Below, in pieces: positions 51,227 to 61,312 of a DNA stretch of 64,000 nucleotides. Position 1 is the first letter of the stretch. Every line of letters starts with the position of its first letter. Origin of the DNA: Lysinibacillus pakistanensis (GTDB lineage Bacteria > Bacillota > Bacilli > Bacillales_A > Planococcaceae). Both the position numbers and the translations under genes were made by a program. The notes under the pieces were generated by a model that made no database searches, was not told where the DNA came from, and worked only from the letters and a program-made list of their open reading frames with translations. The stretch covers positions 1 to 64,000 of the forward strand of contig BBDJ01000009.1 in NCBI GenBank assembly GCA_001312325.1, read 5' to 3'.

Positions 51227-51351
51227 CCAACACACTCCTTTTTGCTACATTGTAGCGATAGATCTTATAGCAAGGCAATTTTTATGCTTCTCTGCATAAT
51301 TTTCAATCCTATCTACATACTGAACGTAAAAACAATGTGAGGATTTTATGT

Positions 51352-52731
51352 ATGACACAATCTCTTTGGCTTGCAACATCTGATTCCATCTCATTAACAT
51401 CTCTAAATGCTTCTACAACTTGTGATGTATGCATTATCGGAGGAGGCTTGACAGGTCTCTATACAGCCTATACCTTGGCAAAATCGGGTGTTGACGTAGT
51501 CTTACTTGAAGCAAATACACATTTAGGCCATGGTACGACCGGTCATTCAACAGGAAAATTAACTGCACAGCATAGCCTAGTTTATTCAGAACTTATTGAA
51601 AAACTATCAGTAGAGGAAGCCAGGCTTTATTATCAGCTCAATCAGCTCGCTATTGAAAAAGCGATGCAATTACTTCCGAAGAATAGTGTCCAGCAAGTGG
51701 ATTCATTACTTTATTGCCAAACAAAAACAGGATATGCACAGCTATTAAAAGAATGGAATGCCTACAAAGTTTTAAATATCAAAGCAAAGATCACTTCTGA
51801 AACAGAGCTTCCTTTCCCAATTACAAAAGCACTTAGTATGTCGCAGCAGGCGCAAATAAATCCAGTGGAGGTTTGTAATTTTCTTGCAAAAGAAGCATTA
51901 TCAATGGGTGCAAAACTCTATACAAATACTCGTGTGCAGCAATTAAACATATCACAAAATAATTTACATACCGAAAATAATATGTCGGTTCAATATAACA
52001 AACTTATTTTGTGTTCACATTACCCCATTGAAGCCTTTAAAGGGCTACATCTTTTTAAGCTTTCTAACAGCCGCTCCTATATGGTCGCTAGCAAAATTAA
52101 TGAAACGATGCAAGGGCAGTATCTCTGTGTAGATTTCCCATCTCGTTCAATTCGTACAACTACCATAAACAATGAGCATTATTTAGTGTTAGGTGGTGCT
52201 AACCATATTGCAGGTGAAAAAGCGAACACAGAACCCTATTATGAAGCCATCGAAGGAGAAATGAGGGCACATTTCGAACAAGAACCAATCTATCGTTGGT
52301 CCGCACAGGATATTGAAACACCTGACATGATTCCTTATGTAGGAAGAATTTCAAAATCGCAACCTAATGTCCTCATTGCAACTGGTTACCGTAAATGGGG
52401 AATCTCTAACTCATTTGTAGCTGGAGATATATTGTCTTCCTTGATTACAGGCTCAAGGAGTGAAGACGGTGCAATACCTCTTTATTCACCAGCACGTACA
52501 AAATTTGGTGCTCAATTTATGCAAATGCTTAAAGTAGGAGGATTTGTAGCCAAGGAATTTATCAGTGGCTATCTTAGACATGCCAATACACCAACTTGCA
52601 CACATTTAGGCTGTAAAACAAAATGGAATGAAGCTGATGAAACTTGGGATTGCCCGTGTCATGGCTCCCGCTTCAATGCCAAGGGAGAAGTTCTTGAAGG
52701 TCCTGCTGTACAACCTTTAAAATTAGAATAA
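51352..52731 (+). CDS. FAD-dependent oxidoreductase with C-terminal Rieske domain (YhfW-like)
   Basis: Intact, about 459 aa. N-terminal dinucleotide site CIIGGGLTGLYTAYTLAKSG and HLGHGTTGHSTGKLTAQHS mark a DAO-type flavoprotein; the last 60 residues form a Rieske [2Fe-2S] domain with CTHLGC and CPCHGS. The substrate is unknown. ATG at 51352 follows GTGAGG; an upstream GTG in frame is less likely. Confidence 0.9.
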   Translation: MTQSLWLATSDSISLTSLNASTTCDVCIIGGGLTGLYTAYTLAKSGVDVVLLEANTHLGHGTTGHSTGKLTAQHSLVYSELIEKLSVEEARLYYQLNQLAIEKAMQLLPKNSVQQVDSLLYCQTKTGYAQLLKEWNAYKVLNIKAKITSETELPFPITKALSMSQQAQINPVEVCNFLAKEALSMGAKLYTNTRVQQLNISQNNLHTENNMSVQYNKLILCSHYPIEAFKGLHLFKLSNSRSYMVASKINETMQGQYLCVDFPSRSIRTTTINNEHYLVLGGANHIAGEKANTEPYYEAIEGEMRAHFEQEPIYRWSAQDIETPDMIPYVGRISKSQPNVLIATGYRKWGISNSFVAGDILSSLITGSRSEDGAIPLYSPARTKFGAQFMQMLKVGGFVAKEFISGYLRHANTPTCTHLGCKTKWNEADETWDCPCHGSRFNAKGEVLEGPAVQPLKLE

Positions 52732-52764
52732 AAGAGGCTGTCTTTTTCGAAGACAACCTCTTTT
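52731..52764. terminator. Bidirectional terminator
   Basis: Hairpin AAAGAGGCTGTCTT/AAGACAACCTCTTT with a TTTCG-type loop between the convergent Rieske and ppaC genes. Confidence 0.9.
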
Positions 52765-52769
52765 CTCTA

Positions 52770-53695
52770 TTATTTTAATGCATCCGTTAAAACTGGCACA
52801 ATTTGTTTTTTTACGAGATACAATACCCGGTAAAATAACTCGATTATTTACTAACTCAGCTCCAAATCCTTTTGCTGCAGCCTCTGCTACTTGTCCAATT
52901 GCAACAGCTGTTGAATCATTATTTAAAATATCTGTCACAACAAAAAAAGAATAAATCTAATCCATTTTCTGCAACATTTTTATTTAATAAAATTTCTAAT
53001 TCCTCTTGGCGTCCAAGCACGTCATTAATATCAACAGCGTTTACCTGAGCAACTACAGATTTATATTCCCCAAACTGGAACTCTTTTGCATCTAATGATA
53101 ATAGATCCTCTAATGATTTATCTGAAAGGTCAGCACCTGCTTTCAACATTGCTAAACCGTATTCTGCGATGTCAACTCCTGCAATCGACGCTAGTTCCTC
53201 ACCAGCTTTTATATCTTGCTCTGTGCAAGTAGGTGATTTGAATAGTAATGTATCTGAAACAATAGCAGAAAGCATTAATCCCGCAATATTTGCAGGTATT
53301 TCAATACTATTCTCCTTGAAAATTTTATTTAAAATTGTAGCAGTACAGCCCACAGGTTCAGCTCGGTAGTATAAAGGATCAGCTGTTTGGAAGTTGGCAA
53401 TACGGTGATGATCAATTACCTCTGTAATTTGCACTTCTTCAATGCCATCAGCAGATTGTTGGAATTCATTGTGGTCTACAAGAATTACTTGTTCTGCTCC
53501 TACTACTGATGAGATGGAACGTGGTGCCTCAAAGCCAAATTTATCTAAAGCAAACTGTGTTTCGTTGTTTACTTCACCTAGACGAACTGCTTCAGCATCT
53601 ATCCCTATCTGTTGCTTTAAATATGCATAGACAATAGCAGATGTAATTGTGTCTGTATCTGGATTTTTATGACCAAAAACTAAAACTTTACTCAT
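52770..53695 (-). CDS. ppaC: Manganese-dependent inorganic pyrophosphatase (family II)
   Basis: About 308 aa DHH-family enzyme. Metal-binding motifs [25 protein letters not shown] and [12 protein letters not shown]-terminal DHHA2 domain with the active-site [14 protein letters not shown]. It hydrolyses the pyrophosphate made by biosynthesis. Breaks at 7-A runs near 52942 and 52803. Start ATG at 53695 with AGGAGGAG upstream. Confidence 0.96.
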
Positions 53696-54108
53696 TAAAA
53701 TTACTCCTCCTAAATAGCAATAACATTTATTTTATTTTATCATACCCTATGAACTATCGTGATAGAAAGTAAAACTTTGTCTATCAGTGCTTGCAATATA
53801 CTAGCAATTAAAAATCCCTTCGATATTTTCCGTATACCAAAATAATTTCTACATATCACATGCCTTACTTTTCCCATAGGTTAAAGAGGATACATAGGGT
53901 ATCTAGAAAATGAATATTCTCCTCAATAACTATGGTTTTATATTTTTTTACCATCCTATTTTTAACATTTATTATTAATTATTAATACTTCATTAAAAAT
54001 AATTGAAATAAATAGATATATAGTTGCGTTTTTATATTTAAGAAACCATAAGTTTATGCTATTATCAGATAGTCTATATTTTAGGATATACAGGAAATGG
54101 GGATTACA
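53696..54108. other. 413-bp divergent intergenic region
   Basis: AT-rich DNA between ppaC and the two-domain acetyltransferase. A short inverted repeat CTATCGTGATAG (53755-53766) is present. No gene or clear promoter could be assigned. Confidence 0.4.
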
Positions 54109-54916
54109 ATGACAAAGAAGATGGAAAAAAAAGTATATTCCTTTAGCAAATTATTTTGAAGTAGCTTTACAACAAGAAATTACTTTATCCTTTAGTGAAC
54201 TCGAAAATATTATGGGACAAGCCTTACCAAATGCAGCTTACTTGAATAAAAGCTGGTGGAAAAAAACAAAGCCTCCTCTTACACACTATTTGACATGGAC
54301 AAATGCAGGTTACTACGTCATTGACATTAAACTTGGAACTAGTGTAACTTTCTCACGTACACAAATGAAGGCTACAGCGAATAGTATCTCTAATGATGAT
54401 GACATCCCATCTGCCTACATAATCCGAGCAATCGAAGCATCAGATGCTAGATCATTTATACATTTACAGGAAGAGATCTTTGAACAAACTGACTTTATGT
54501 ATAACGTCCAAGATGAATTGGATTTAACTGTACAACAGCTTCGTAAAAATTTAACCTACTGGAAGCAACTAAAAAAACAGAACAATTTTACTTTGTATTT
54601 TAAATGGTAGTTTTGCTGGCTATGCAGTTATCCATGGCCACAAGCATTCAAAAAAATAAACACGTTGCATCTATTCACCTAGCTGTTAAGGAAGAGTACC
54701 AAGGAAAAGGAATTGGTTTAGCACTCATGGAGGCAGTTGAGAAATGGTCTAAACAGCGAGAAATCTCACGCTTAGAATTGTCTGTTATGGAGCATAATGA
54801 TATCGCCTTAAATTTATTCAACAAATTAGGTTTTCAGCAAGAAGGAATTCGAAAAAAACGCCATTAAGTTAAACAATCGCTACATGAACGAATACAGCTT
54901 CAGTAAAATTTTATAA
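54109..54916 (+). CDS. Two-domain protein: DUF7662-like N-terminus and GNAT acetyltransferase
   Basis: About 268 aa after repair of A runs near 54125, 54569, 54650 and 54851. Residues 10-80 (LSFSELENIMGQALPNAAYL, SWWKKTKPPLTHYLTWTNAG, VTFSR) resemble the DUF7662 family. The C-terminal half is a GNAT domain with HLAVKEEYQGKGIGLALMEA and LFNKLGFQQEGIRKNAI, ending MNEYSFSKIL. Domain naming for the N-terminus rests on pattern memory. Substrate unknown. Start ATG at 54109. Confidence 0.75.
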
Positions 54917-54926
54917 GCTTCTTTTC

Positions 54927-54961
54927 AAGGTGTCTAAAACTTATTTGGGCATCTTTTTTTT
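54927..54961 (+). terminator. Terminator of the two-domain acetyltransferase
   Basis: Stem AAGGTGTC/GGGCATCTT (with G-U pairs), then eight or more T. Confidence 0.65.
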
Positions 54962-54970
54962 CTGTTATCT

Positions 54971-55003
54971 AAAAAAACGCATAGAACAGTAACGTTCTAC
55001 GCG
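54971..55003 (-). terminator. Terminator of the RpiR gene
   Basis: Minus-strand hairpin CGCGTAGAAC/GTTCTATGCG with a short loop and seven T. Confidence 0.85.
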
Positions 55004-55004
55004 C

Positions 55005-55876
55005 CTAATGCCTTAAAAAAACTTGCTTTTCTCTTGCTGCATCTAAGAATAATAAATTATTTTCTACTTGTTCATAGGATTGCTGATATTTATCATATTG
55101 CGCCTTATCCTGACTAATCATTTCCTCAATTAACGCATGTAGAAACGAAAATAAAACGGGGACAATATCAAGAGGCGTTTGGTTTTTCATACCAAGTGCA
55201 AATATTGCACTTGCATAATCACGAATAGGTGACAAAGCTGATCCTGTAATGGCAATTATTTTTACCTTCTTCATCTTCGCAATTTCAACGATAGTTTTAT
55301 ATCGTTGGTATGCTTATCAAATGAGAAAACGATTAACGTTGTATGCTCTCCCATGCTGTTAATTTGTTGAACAATATCATCGGAATCTGAACGAAGTTGC
55401 TTAACGTTTGAGCGTAAAGTTCTTAGTGTGTATGATAACCAGTTTGCAATAGATGCCGCTTGACGAGTACCTAAAATATAAATATTATCAGCCGTATGCA
55501 TCCATTTCGAACTTTTCTGTAGCATACTATCATTAATCAGATGGATCGTATCTTGAATATTTTGACTATCACGTTGCATAATCTTACCAAAGCCTGTGTT
55601 TTGCTGTTTATTTGAAGTATATGTAGGTTGAAGAGTTGTCCCATTTTGTGACAATAAATACCCTCTAATTTCTTCCTGAAGCTCTACATAACCCGATAAA
55701 TCCATCGCATAGCAAAAACGGATAACTGTCGATTCACTCACATTTGCTTGCCTCCCAACTTCAGCCGCACCGTTACCAATTACAGCCGTGGGGTTGTTCA
55801 TAACAAATTGTGCAACTTTACGTTGTCCCTTCGATAACCTAACAAACCTTCTTTTTATTTCTTCATTAATGCTCAT
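55005..55876 (-). CDS. RpiR/MurR-family regulator with SIS domain
   Basis: About 290 aa. N-terminal helix-turn-helix (VGRQANVSESTVIRFCYAMD) and a SIS sugar-phosphate domain (NIYILGTRQAASIANWLSY, IAITGSALSPIRDYASAIF). One break near 55301 is in a short run: one added A gives HTNDIKTIVEIAKMKKVKI. A 7-T run near the end could shorten the tail by a few residues. Start ATG at 55876. The next gene upstream on the same strand is the NiaP-like transporter, but the ligand of this regulator is unknown. Confidence 0.85.
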
Positions 55877-56223
55877 CCCTAACAACCTTTCTTTCAATGA
55901 AATTATCACGAATGGAGATTGTTTACTACTGACTCTAAATTCGATTAAAAATACAGTATCACGATTACAATTTGAATACAATGACTTTTCAGAAAAATCT
56001 TTAGCGCTTTAACTTGCTAATATGATAGTTCGCAATAAATTGACAAAAATTCATTATATTTTCACTAACCCTAGTATCTTTATCAACTTAATTAATTGAA
56101 AGGAACTTTATATTGATTTTTTTTATTTTAACAGATTCAAGAAAATAATTGTATAAAAATTAATAAAATCTAATTTTTATGTATTAAAAGAGCAATAATT
56201 AATAGCTTTTTTTGTAAAACAGC
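55877..56223. other. 347-bp intergenic region
   Basis: AT-rich. A TTGACA occurs at about 56039 on the plus strand but no -10 lies at a suitable distance, and no plus-strand gene follows. Nothing else stands out. Confidence 0.4.
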
Positions 56224-56258
56224 AAAATGTCTTGGACTATTAATAATCCAAGACATTT
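56224..56258 (-). terminator. Terminator of the niaP-like gene
   Basis: Perfect 12-bp hairpin AAATGTCTTGGA/TCCAAGACATTT with a 10-nt loop; the T-tail is weak (TGCTGTTTT). Confidence 0.7.
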
Positions 56259-56267
56259 CTAATTTTA

Positions 56268-57498
56268 TTAATCTAATTCGATTTGTTTTGTCTCTTTTCC
56301 TAAAAATAGCACTCCAACAACGCCAATAATGATAGCTCCGCAGAAAATTGCAAAAATAAAACCAATATCATAACCTGCTGTTAATAATGAACCTACTAGC
56401 AGAGGACCAAAAATACCGCCAATACGCCCAACTGCTGCCGCCATCCCCGCACCTGTACCACGAATCACAGCCGGATACTGCTCAGGAGTATAAGCATAAA
56501 GAGCACCCCACGCTCCTAAATTAAAGAATGACAAAAACATCCCAGACGTTAACAAGACTGCCAGCGTCTCAGCATTCCCAAAAATGAAAGCACTTACAGC
56601 CGTTCCAATTAAATAGGAAACAAGTACAAATTTCCGCCCAAATTTTTCTATAAACCACGCGGCAGTGAAATAGCCAGGTAGCTGAGCAAGCGTCATAATA
56701 AGCACATACTTAAAGCTTGAGATCATATCAAATCCTTTACCAACCATAACACTAGGAAGCCATAAAAACATTCCGTAATAAGAAAATACTACCGTGAACC
56801 ATAGCACCCACAGCATAAAAGTGGAACGCGCATATTTCTTCGACCATACTTCTCCAATATTTTGTCCTATACTACGTTTCTTCGATTCCACTTTTACCGT
56901 AAACTGAGGGGAATCTGGTAAATGCCAGCGAAGATAAATTGCATATACTGCTGGAAGCGCTGTTAACAATAACGCAACACGCCAGCCCCATGTAGGAATA
57001 ACAAAATAGGAAATCAGTGCTGCAATTAACCACCCTGCTGCCCAGAAGCTTTCTAGTAAAACAACTACCCTTCCTCTTTCCTTAGCTTCAACACTTTCAG
57101 AAACTAATGTTGAGGCAACAGGAAGCTCTCCACCAAGCCCCATGCCTACTAAAAAGCGTAAAGCCATAAATGCAAATAAAGAAGTTGTAAACGCTGATAA
57201 ACCACTTGCAATCGAAAACAATACCAATGTCCACATAAAAAATTTGTTTTCTGCCTACTTTATCAGCAAATACACCAAAAACGAGTGCCCCTACAGCCAT
57301 TCCGATAGAATTAACGCTGCCTATCCAACCTGATTGATTAGGTGCTAGCCCCCAATCCGCTGCTAGAGCTGCAATGACGAACGATAAAATTCCTACATCC
57401 ATTGCATCGAAAAGCCAGCCAACACCCGCTACCCCTAAAAGCTTATTACGCGAGATAGATTGTTGAGTCTTATTTGTTTTAACTGTGTTTGTTGTCAT
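56268..57498 (-). CDS. MFS transporter, NiaP-like (niacin/aromatic acid type)
   Basis: About 409 aa with 12 helices. SRNKLLGVAGVGWLFDAMDV is the characteristic NiaP front; GVFADKVGRKQIF motif A; RFLVGMGLGGELPVASTLVS and GALYAYTPEQYPAVIRGTG typical of the family. One break in a 6-A run at 57237-57242 (one base fewer gives GRKQIFMWTLVLFS). Start ATG at 57498 with AGGTGG upstream. Niacin uptake is the best guess; related proteins carry aromatic acids. Confidence 0.8.
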
Positions 57499-57539
57499 AT
57501 AACCACCTGTCTTTACACTTGACTTTACATTATGTGTAT

Positions 57540-57568
57540 ACTATACAGTTGTTTCAAGAAAGTGACAA
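57540..57568 (-). promoter_or_regulatory. Promoter of the niaP-like gene
   Basis: Minus-strand -35 TTGTCA (57563-57568) and -10 TATAGT (57540-57545), 17 bp apart. CACCTGTCTTTACACTTGA on the plus strand (57504-57522), between promoter and start, looks like an imperfect operator. Confidence 0.75.
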
Positions 57569-57614
57569 GCAATATTCAAATTACCGAATTGTTTCGACAA
57601 TTTCTTAAATGCTA

Positions 57615-57644
57615 TTGAAAATATAGTACGATTTGCGTTAAAAT
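57615..57644 (+). promoter_or_regulatory. Promoter of thrC-thrB
   Basis: -35 TTGAAA (57615-57620) and -10 TAAAAT (57639-57644) with 18 bp between. A small GTTCTT/AAGAAC hairpin (57666-57685 region) lies just before the AAGGAG ribosome site. Confidence 0.65.
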
Positions 57645-57702
57645 GTCTTTTATACAAAAACAACTGTTCTTTCTATAAGAACAAAAGGAGATCGTAAACG
57701 TT

Positions 57703-58756
57703 ATGTGGAAAGGCTTAATTGAAGAATATAAACAATTTTTACCCGTAACAGAAAATACACCTGCCCTAACTTTAAACGAAGGTAATACACCTCTTATACA
57801 TTTAGTAAACTTATCCAAAAAAACTTGGGATTGAGCTTTATGGAAAAATCGAAGGGGCAAATCCAACAGGCTCATTCAAAGATAGAGGTATGGTATTTGC
57901 CGTTGCAAAGGCCATTGAAGATGGAAGCAAATGCGTAATCTGTGCGTCTACAGGTAACACTTCAGCCGCAGCTGCTGCTTATGCAACACGTGCTGGAATC
58001 CAGTCAATTGTAGTTATTCCTAAGGGCAAAGTAGCTCTAGGAAAGCTAGCACAGGCAACAATGTATGGTGCAAAGATTATCGAAATCGACGGAAACTTTG
58101 ACGATGCCCTAAACATTGTCCGTCAAGTAAGTGAAACTACTCCTGTAGCTCTTGTAAACTCAGTAAATCCATACCGGATTGAGGGCCAAAAAACAGCCTC
58201 ATTCGAAATCGTAGATGCTTTAGGAGCAGCACCAGATTATCTATGCATCCCTGTTGGTAATGCAGGCAACATTACTGCATACTGGAAGGGCTTTAAAGAA
58301 TACAACGCTGCAAAAAGCTGTGGTCTTCCAAAGATGTATGGCTTTGAAGCGGAAGGTGCCGCAGCCATTGTAAAAGGAGAACCAATTGCTGAACCAGAAA
58401 CTGTAGCAACAGCAATACGTATCGGAAATCCAGCAAGTTGGAAATTAGCAGAGGCAGCTCGAGATGAATCTGGGGGCATTATTGATTCCGTTACAGACGA
58501 AGAAATCGTTGCAGCCTATAGATTAATTGCTGGTACAGAGGGCATTTTCGTAGAACCAGGCTCTGCTGCATCATTAGCTGGTGTTATTAAATCTGTTGAA
58601 AATGGCAAAATCGCTAAAGGCTCAAAAGTTGTTACAATATTCACAGGTAATGGACTAAAAGATCCTGATACTGCAATGAATGTTTCAACAGTAGAGGTTG
58701 TTTCTCTTAAAAATAATGAAGAAGAAATTCGCCAATACATTGAGGGCGTACTATGA
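57703..58756 (+). CDS. thrC: Threonine synthase
   Basis: About 350 aa PLP enzyme converting O-phosphohomoserine to threonine. [15 protein letters not shown], the PLP lysine in [43 protein letters not shown] and [11 protein letters not shown]. One break at the 7-A run near 57820. ATG at 57703 behind AAAGGAG; its stop overlaps thrB by 4 nt (ATGA). Homoserine dehydrogenase, which precedes these genes in B. subtilis, is absent here. Confidence 0.96.
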
Positions 58757-59647
58757 GTAAAATGTGGCAAATCTCAGTTCCTGGGAGCACAGCCAATCTA
58801 GGCCCTGGCTTTGATTCAATAGGACTTGGCTTGTCCCTTTACTTAAAGCTAACTGTTTCTGTTCAAGAATACTGGGAAATTATCCATCTCGATGATAATG
58901 GTCCTAAAGAGTTTGAGTTAGAGGAGCATTTACTATACGTAATTGCCAAAAAAAATTGCTGATCAATTCGGAAAACAGCTTCCTGCGTGTCGTGTAGAGA
59001 TGGCAAGTGAGCTTCCATTAGCACGTGGTTTAGGAAGTAGTGCAGCCGTTATTGTGGCTGGCATCGAGCTTGCTAACCAGGTCTGTGAGTTAGGCTTATC
59101 TGTACAAGATAAACTTAATTTATCCTCACAAATTGAAGGACATCCAGATAATGCAACAGCCTCAGTATTAGGTGGCTTAACCATTTCCTCAATGAATGAG
59201 AACGGCATTGTCGATACATTCCATGTCAATGATATTGATGCTGCCTTTGTGGTCTTTGTACCGGATGTTGAACTAAAAACAAGCGAATCTCGTTCTGTGC
59301 TACCAGAGCAATTTGAACGCACATATGCAGTGCATGCTTCAGCAAATGCCAATATGCTCGCAGCTGCATTAATGGCACGTGATTTCAAGCGGGCAGGTCG
59401 CTATATGGAAGCTGATTTATTCCATGAGCCATTCCGAGCAAAATTAATTCCAAACTATACAGAAATTCATAAAGAGGCTAAGGCGAATGGTGCATTTGGA
59501 ACAGCATTAAGTGGAGCGGGACCAACGCTTATTTCCATTGTTCCAACCACTATTGGTGGCGATTTTGTAAAAGCTATGAAAAATAAATTTCCAGATCATC
59601 AAATTATCTTAACCAAAGCCGATGAACATGGTATACAAGTAAAGTAA
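58753..59647 (+). CDS. thrB: Homoserine kinase
   Basis: About 298 aa GHMP kinase. [20 protein letters not shown] at the front, the ATP loop [33 protein letters not shown] and the C-terminal [14 protein letters not shown]. Makes O-phosphohomoserine for ThrC. One break at the 8-A run near 58950 ([13 protein letters not shown] restored). Translationally coupled to thrC. Confidence 0.96.
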
Positions 59648-59651
59648 TGTT

Positions 59652-59684
59652 TAAACGTCTACTGAAAAGGTAGACGTTTTTTTC
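59652..59684 (+). terminator. Terminator of thrC-thrB
   Basis: Hairpin AAACGTCTAC/GTAGACGTTT with a 7-nt loop, then TTTTTC. Confidence 0.9.
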
Positions 59685-59701
59685 TTGAAGGAGGAAGTAG
59701 C

Positions 59702-60388
59702 TTGAAACCAATTATTTTCTGTGATTTCGATGGCACCATAACAGAAACTGATAATATCGTCTCACTCATGACTCAATTCGTACCAGAGGATTCTGAGATC
59801 ATCGCAAAAGCAATGATGGAACAAACCATATCCTTTAAAGAAGGTGTTTCAGCCATGTTCGAGCTATTGTCAACTAACCAAAAAGAAGCTATAATCGACT
59901 ATTTATTAGATACGGCCATTATACGTGACGGCTTTGGGGATTTTGTGAGCTTTGCACAGGAAAAGCAGATTTCACTTTATATCGTTAGTAGCGGAGTTGA
60001 TTTTTTCATAGAGCCCATGTTAGAAAACTACGGGCCATTTTCGGGGATTTATTGTAATCGTGCTGATTTTACGGGGCGGCAAATCAAGCTTGTCTTTCCA
60101 AACAGTTGTGATGAGGAATGTTCTAATTTTAACACGCAGGGTTGCGGCTGCTGTAAGCCAAGTGTCATGCGCAAGGTTACTCAGAGTGATTATTTTAAAA
60201 TTGTGATTGGAGACTCCCTATCTGATTTTGAGGCTGCTAAACAGGCAGATTTAGTACTTGCTAGAGATCACCTTATAACACGCTGTCAAGAACTTGATCT
60301 TCCCCATAAACCATTCGAAACATTTTATGACTGCTTAGAGGTTGTAAAAAAGCTTATAGAGGTTGAGCAAGGTATTCCCTTATCATAA
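59702..60388 (+). CDS. mtnX: 2-hydroxy-3-keto-5-methylthiopentenyl-1-phosphate phosphatase
   Basis: Intact 228 aa HAD phosphatase of the methionine salvage pathway. FCDFDGTITETDNI carries the nucleophile Asp; YIVSSGVDFFIEPML and GCGCCKPSVMRK, then VIGDSLSDFEAAKQADLVLA, match MtnX. Start TTG at 59702 with GGAGGAAG upstream. Other mtn genes are not in the window, so it is either an isolated salvage gene or a related HAD phosphatase. Confidence 0.88.
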   Translation: MKPIIFCDFDGTITETDNIVSLMTQFVPEDSEIIAKAMMEQTISFKEGVSAMFELLSTNQKEAIIDYLLDTAIIRDGFGDFVSFAQEKQISLYIVSSGVDFFIEPMLENYGPFSGIYCNRADFTGRQIKLVFPNSCDEECSNFNTQGCGCCKPSVMRKVTQSDYFKIVIGDSLSDFEAAKQADLVLARDHLITRCQELDLPHKPFETFYDCLEVVKKLIEVEQGIPLS

Positions 60389-60410
60389 GCTACTTAAATT
60401 TCTATATAAC

Positions 60411-60443
60411 AAAGGGAGCTATGCTTATTATGCTAGCTCCCTT
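60411..60443. terminator. Bidirectional terminator
   Basis: Hairpin AAAGGGAGCTA/TAGCTCCCTTT between the convergent mtnX and PAP2 genes. Confidence 0.85.
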
Positions 60444-60454
60444 TATACATGTCA

Positions 60455-61063
60455 TTATTGATTTCTTTGAAAATATCGCTTTCGACGTTCATACCAAAAC
60501 ATACAAATGATGAACCAAGTATACCCCATGCTCCAGCCAGCCAACACATCGGAAGCAAAATGACGAGCACCAGCGACTCGAGACAAACCAATAAGAACAG
60601 TTAAAATGATTGCGCCAATCCAAAGCAAGATTTTACGTCCTTTACTATTGTTTTCCGATAAAATATAGGCTGTTGTGAATAAATATAAAATTCCTGTCAT
60701 AGAATGTCCAGATGGAAAACTGAAAGAAGTAAGTTGTTCTTCGATTTCAGGACGTGGTCGTTGTACCCATTTTTTTTAAAATTTGATTCAGTACATTACC
60801 ACCCGCTATTGTTAATAAAACTAATAAAATACCTCGATAATTTTTTTGCCTGCCAAGCTAAATAAACAATTAAAATAAGAGCTACAAAAACTACAAATGC
60901 AGGTTCGCCGATATAATGAAAAAAATTCAATAAAACGATTCTCGAAAAAAAGCTCTGCCATTTTTGTATCAAAATTTTCAATCGACTGACTTTGAAAATT
61001 AGCCTGTAGCCAACAATAAATAATTACTGTTAATAATGCTAATGGATATACCAAAGTTTTCAT
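60455..61063 (-). CDS. PAP2-family membrane phosphatase
   Basis: About 202 aa with five to six helices. The three PAP2 motifs are present after frame repair: KKWVQRPRP, SFPSGHSM and SRVAGARHFASDVLAG. It may recycle undecaprenyl pyrophosphate or dephosphorylate other lipids. Breaks at T or A runs near 60773, 60841 and 60924. Start ATG at 61063 with GGGTGA upstream; a GTG at 61075 is an alternative. Confidence 0.85.
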
Positions 61064-61138
61064 ACCATACTTCACCCTGCTATTTTATTTTCCACATCAT
61101 ATCATATTTTAATTAGCAAGGGGTGAATATCCATTTGT

Positions 61139-61273
61139 CTAAATCACTGAACAATTGCTTTTATTTTCTTGAACCATAACAAATGTTATTTTATTAGTTG
61201 TATTAAAATAATTAGAAAGGGCTAATGCAACGATAAACAAGATTGCAATGATAGGTATTATTTTTCTAAACAA
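61139..61273 (-). CDS. Possible small membrane peptide (44 aa)
   Basis: TTG at 61273, 8 nt after GAGGAAG, opens MFRKIIPIIAILFIVALALS, a typical single helix, followed by NYFNTTNKITFVMVQENKSN and the end CSVI. Unbroken and correctly spaced from its ribosome site, but short and unrecognised. It lies 40 nt after the gene at 61313-62212. Confidence 0.45.
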   Translation of the reverse strand: MFRKIIPIIAILFIVALALSNYFNTTNKITFVMVQENKSNCSVI

Positions 61274-61312
61274 AATAAACACTTCCTCATCTTTATATCA
61301 TTGTCAGAAAGC

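Noticed and set aside
58963..59388. Long minus-strand frame opposite thrB
   Set aside because: Shadow of thrB; no ribosome site and no family resemblance.
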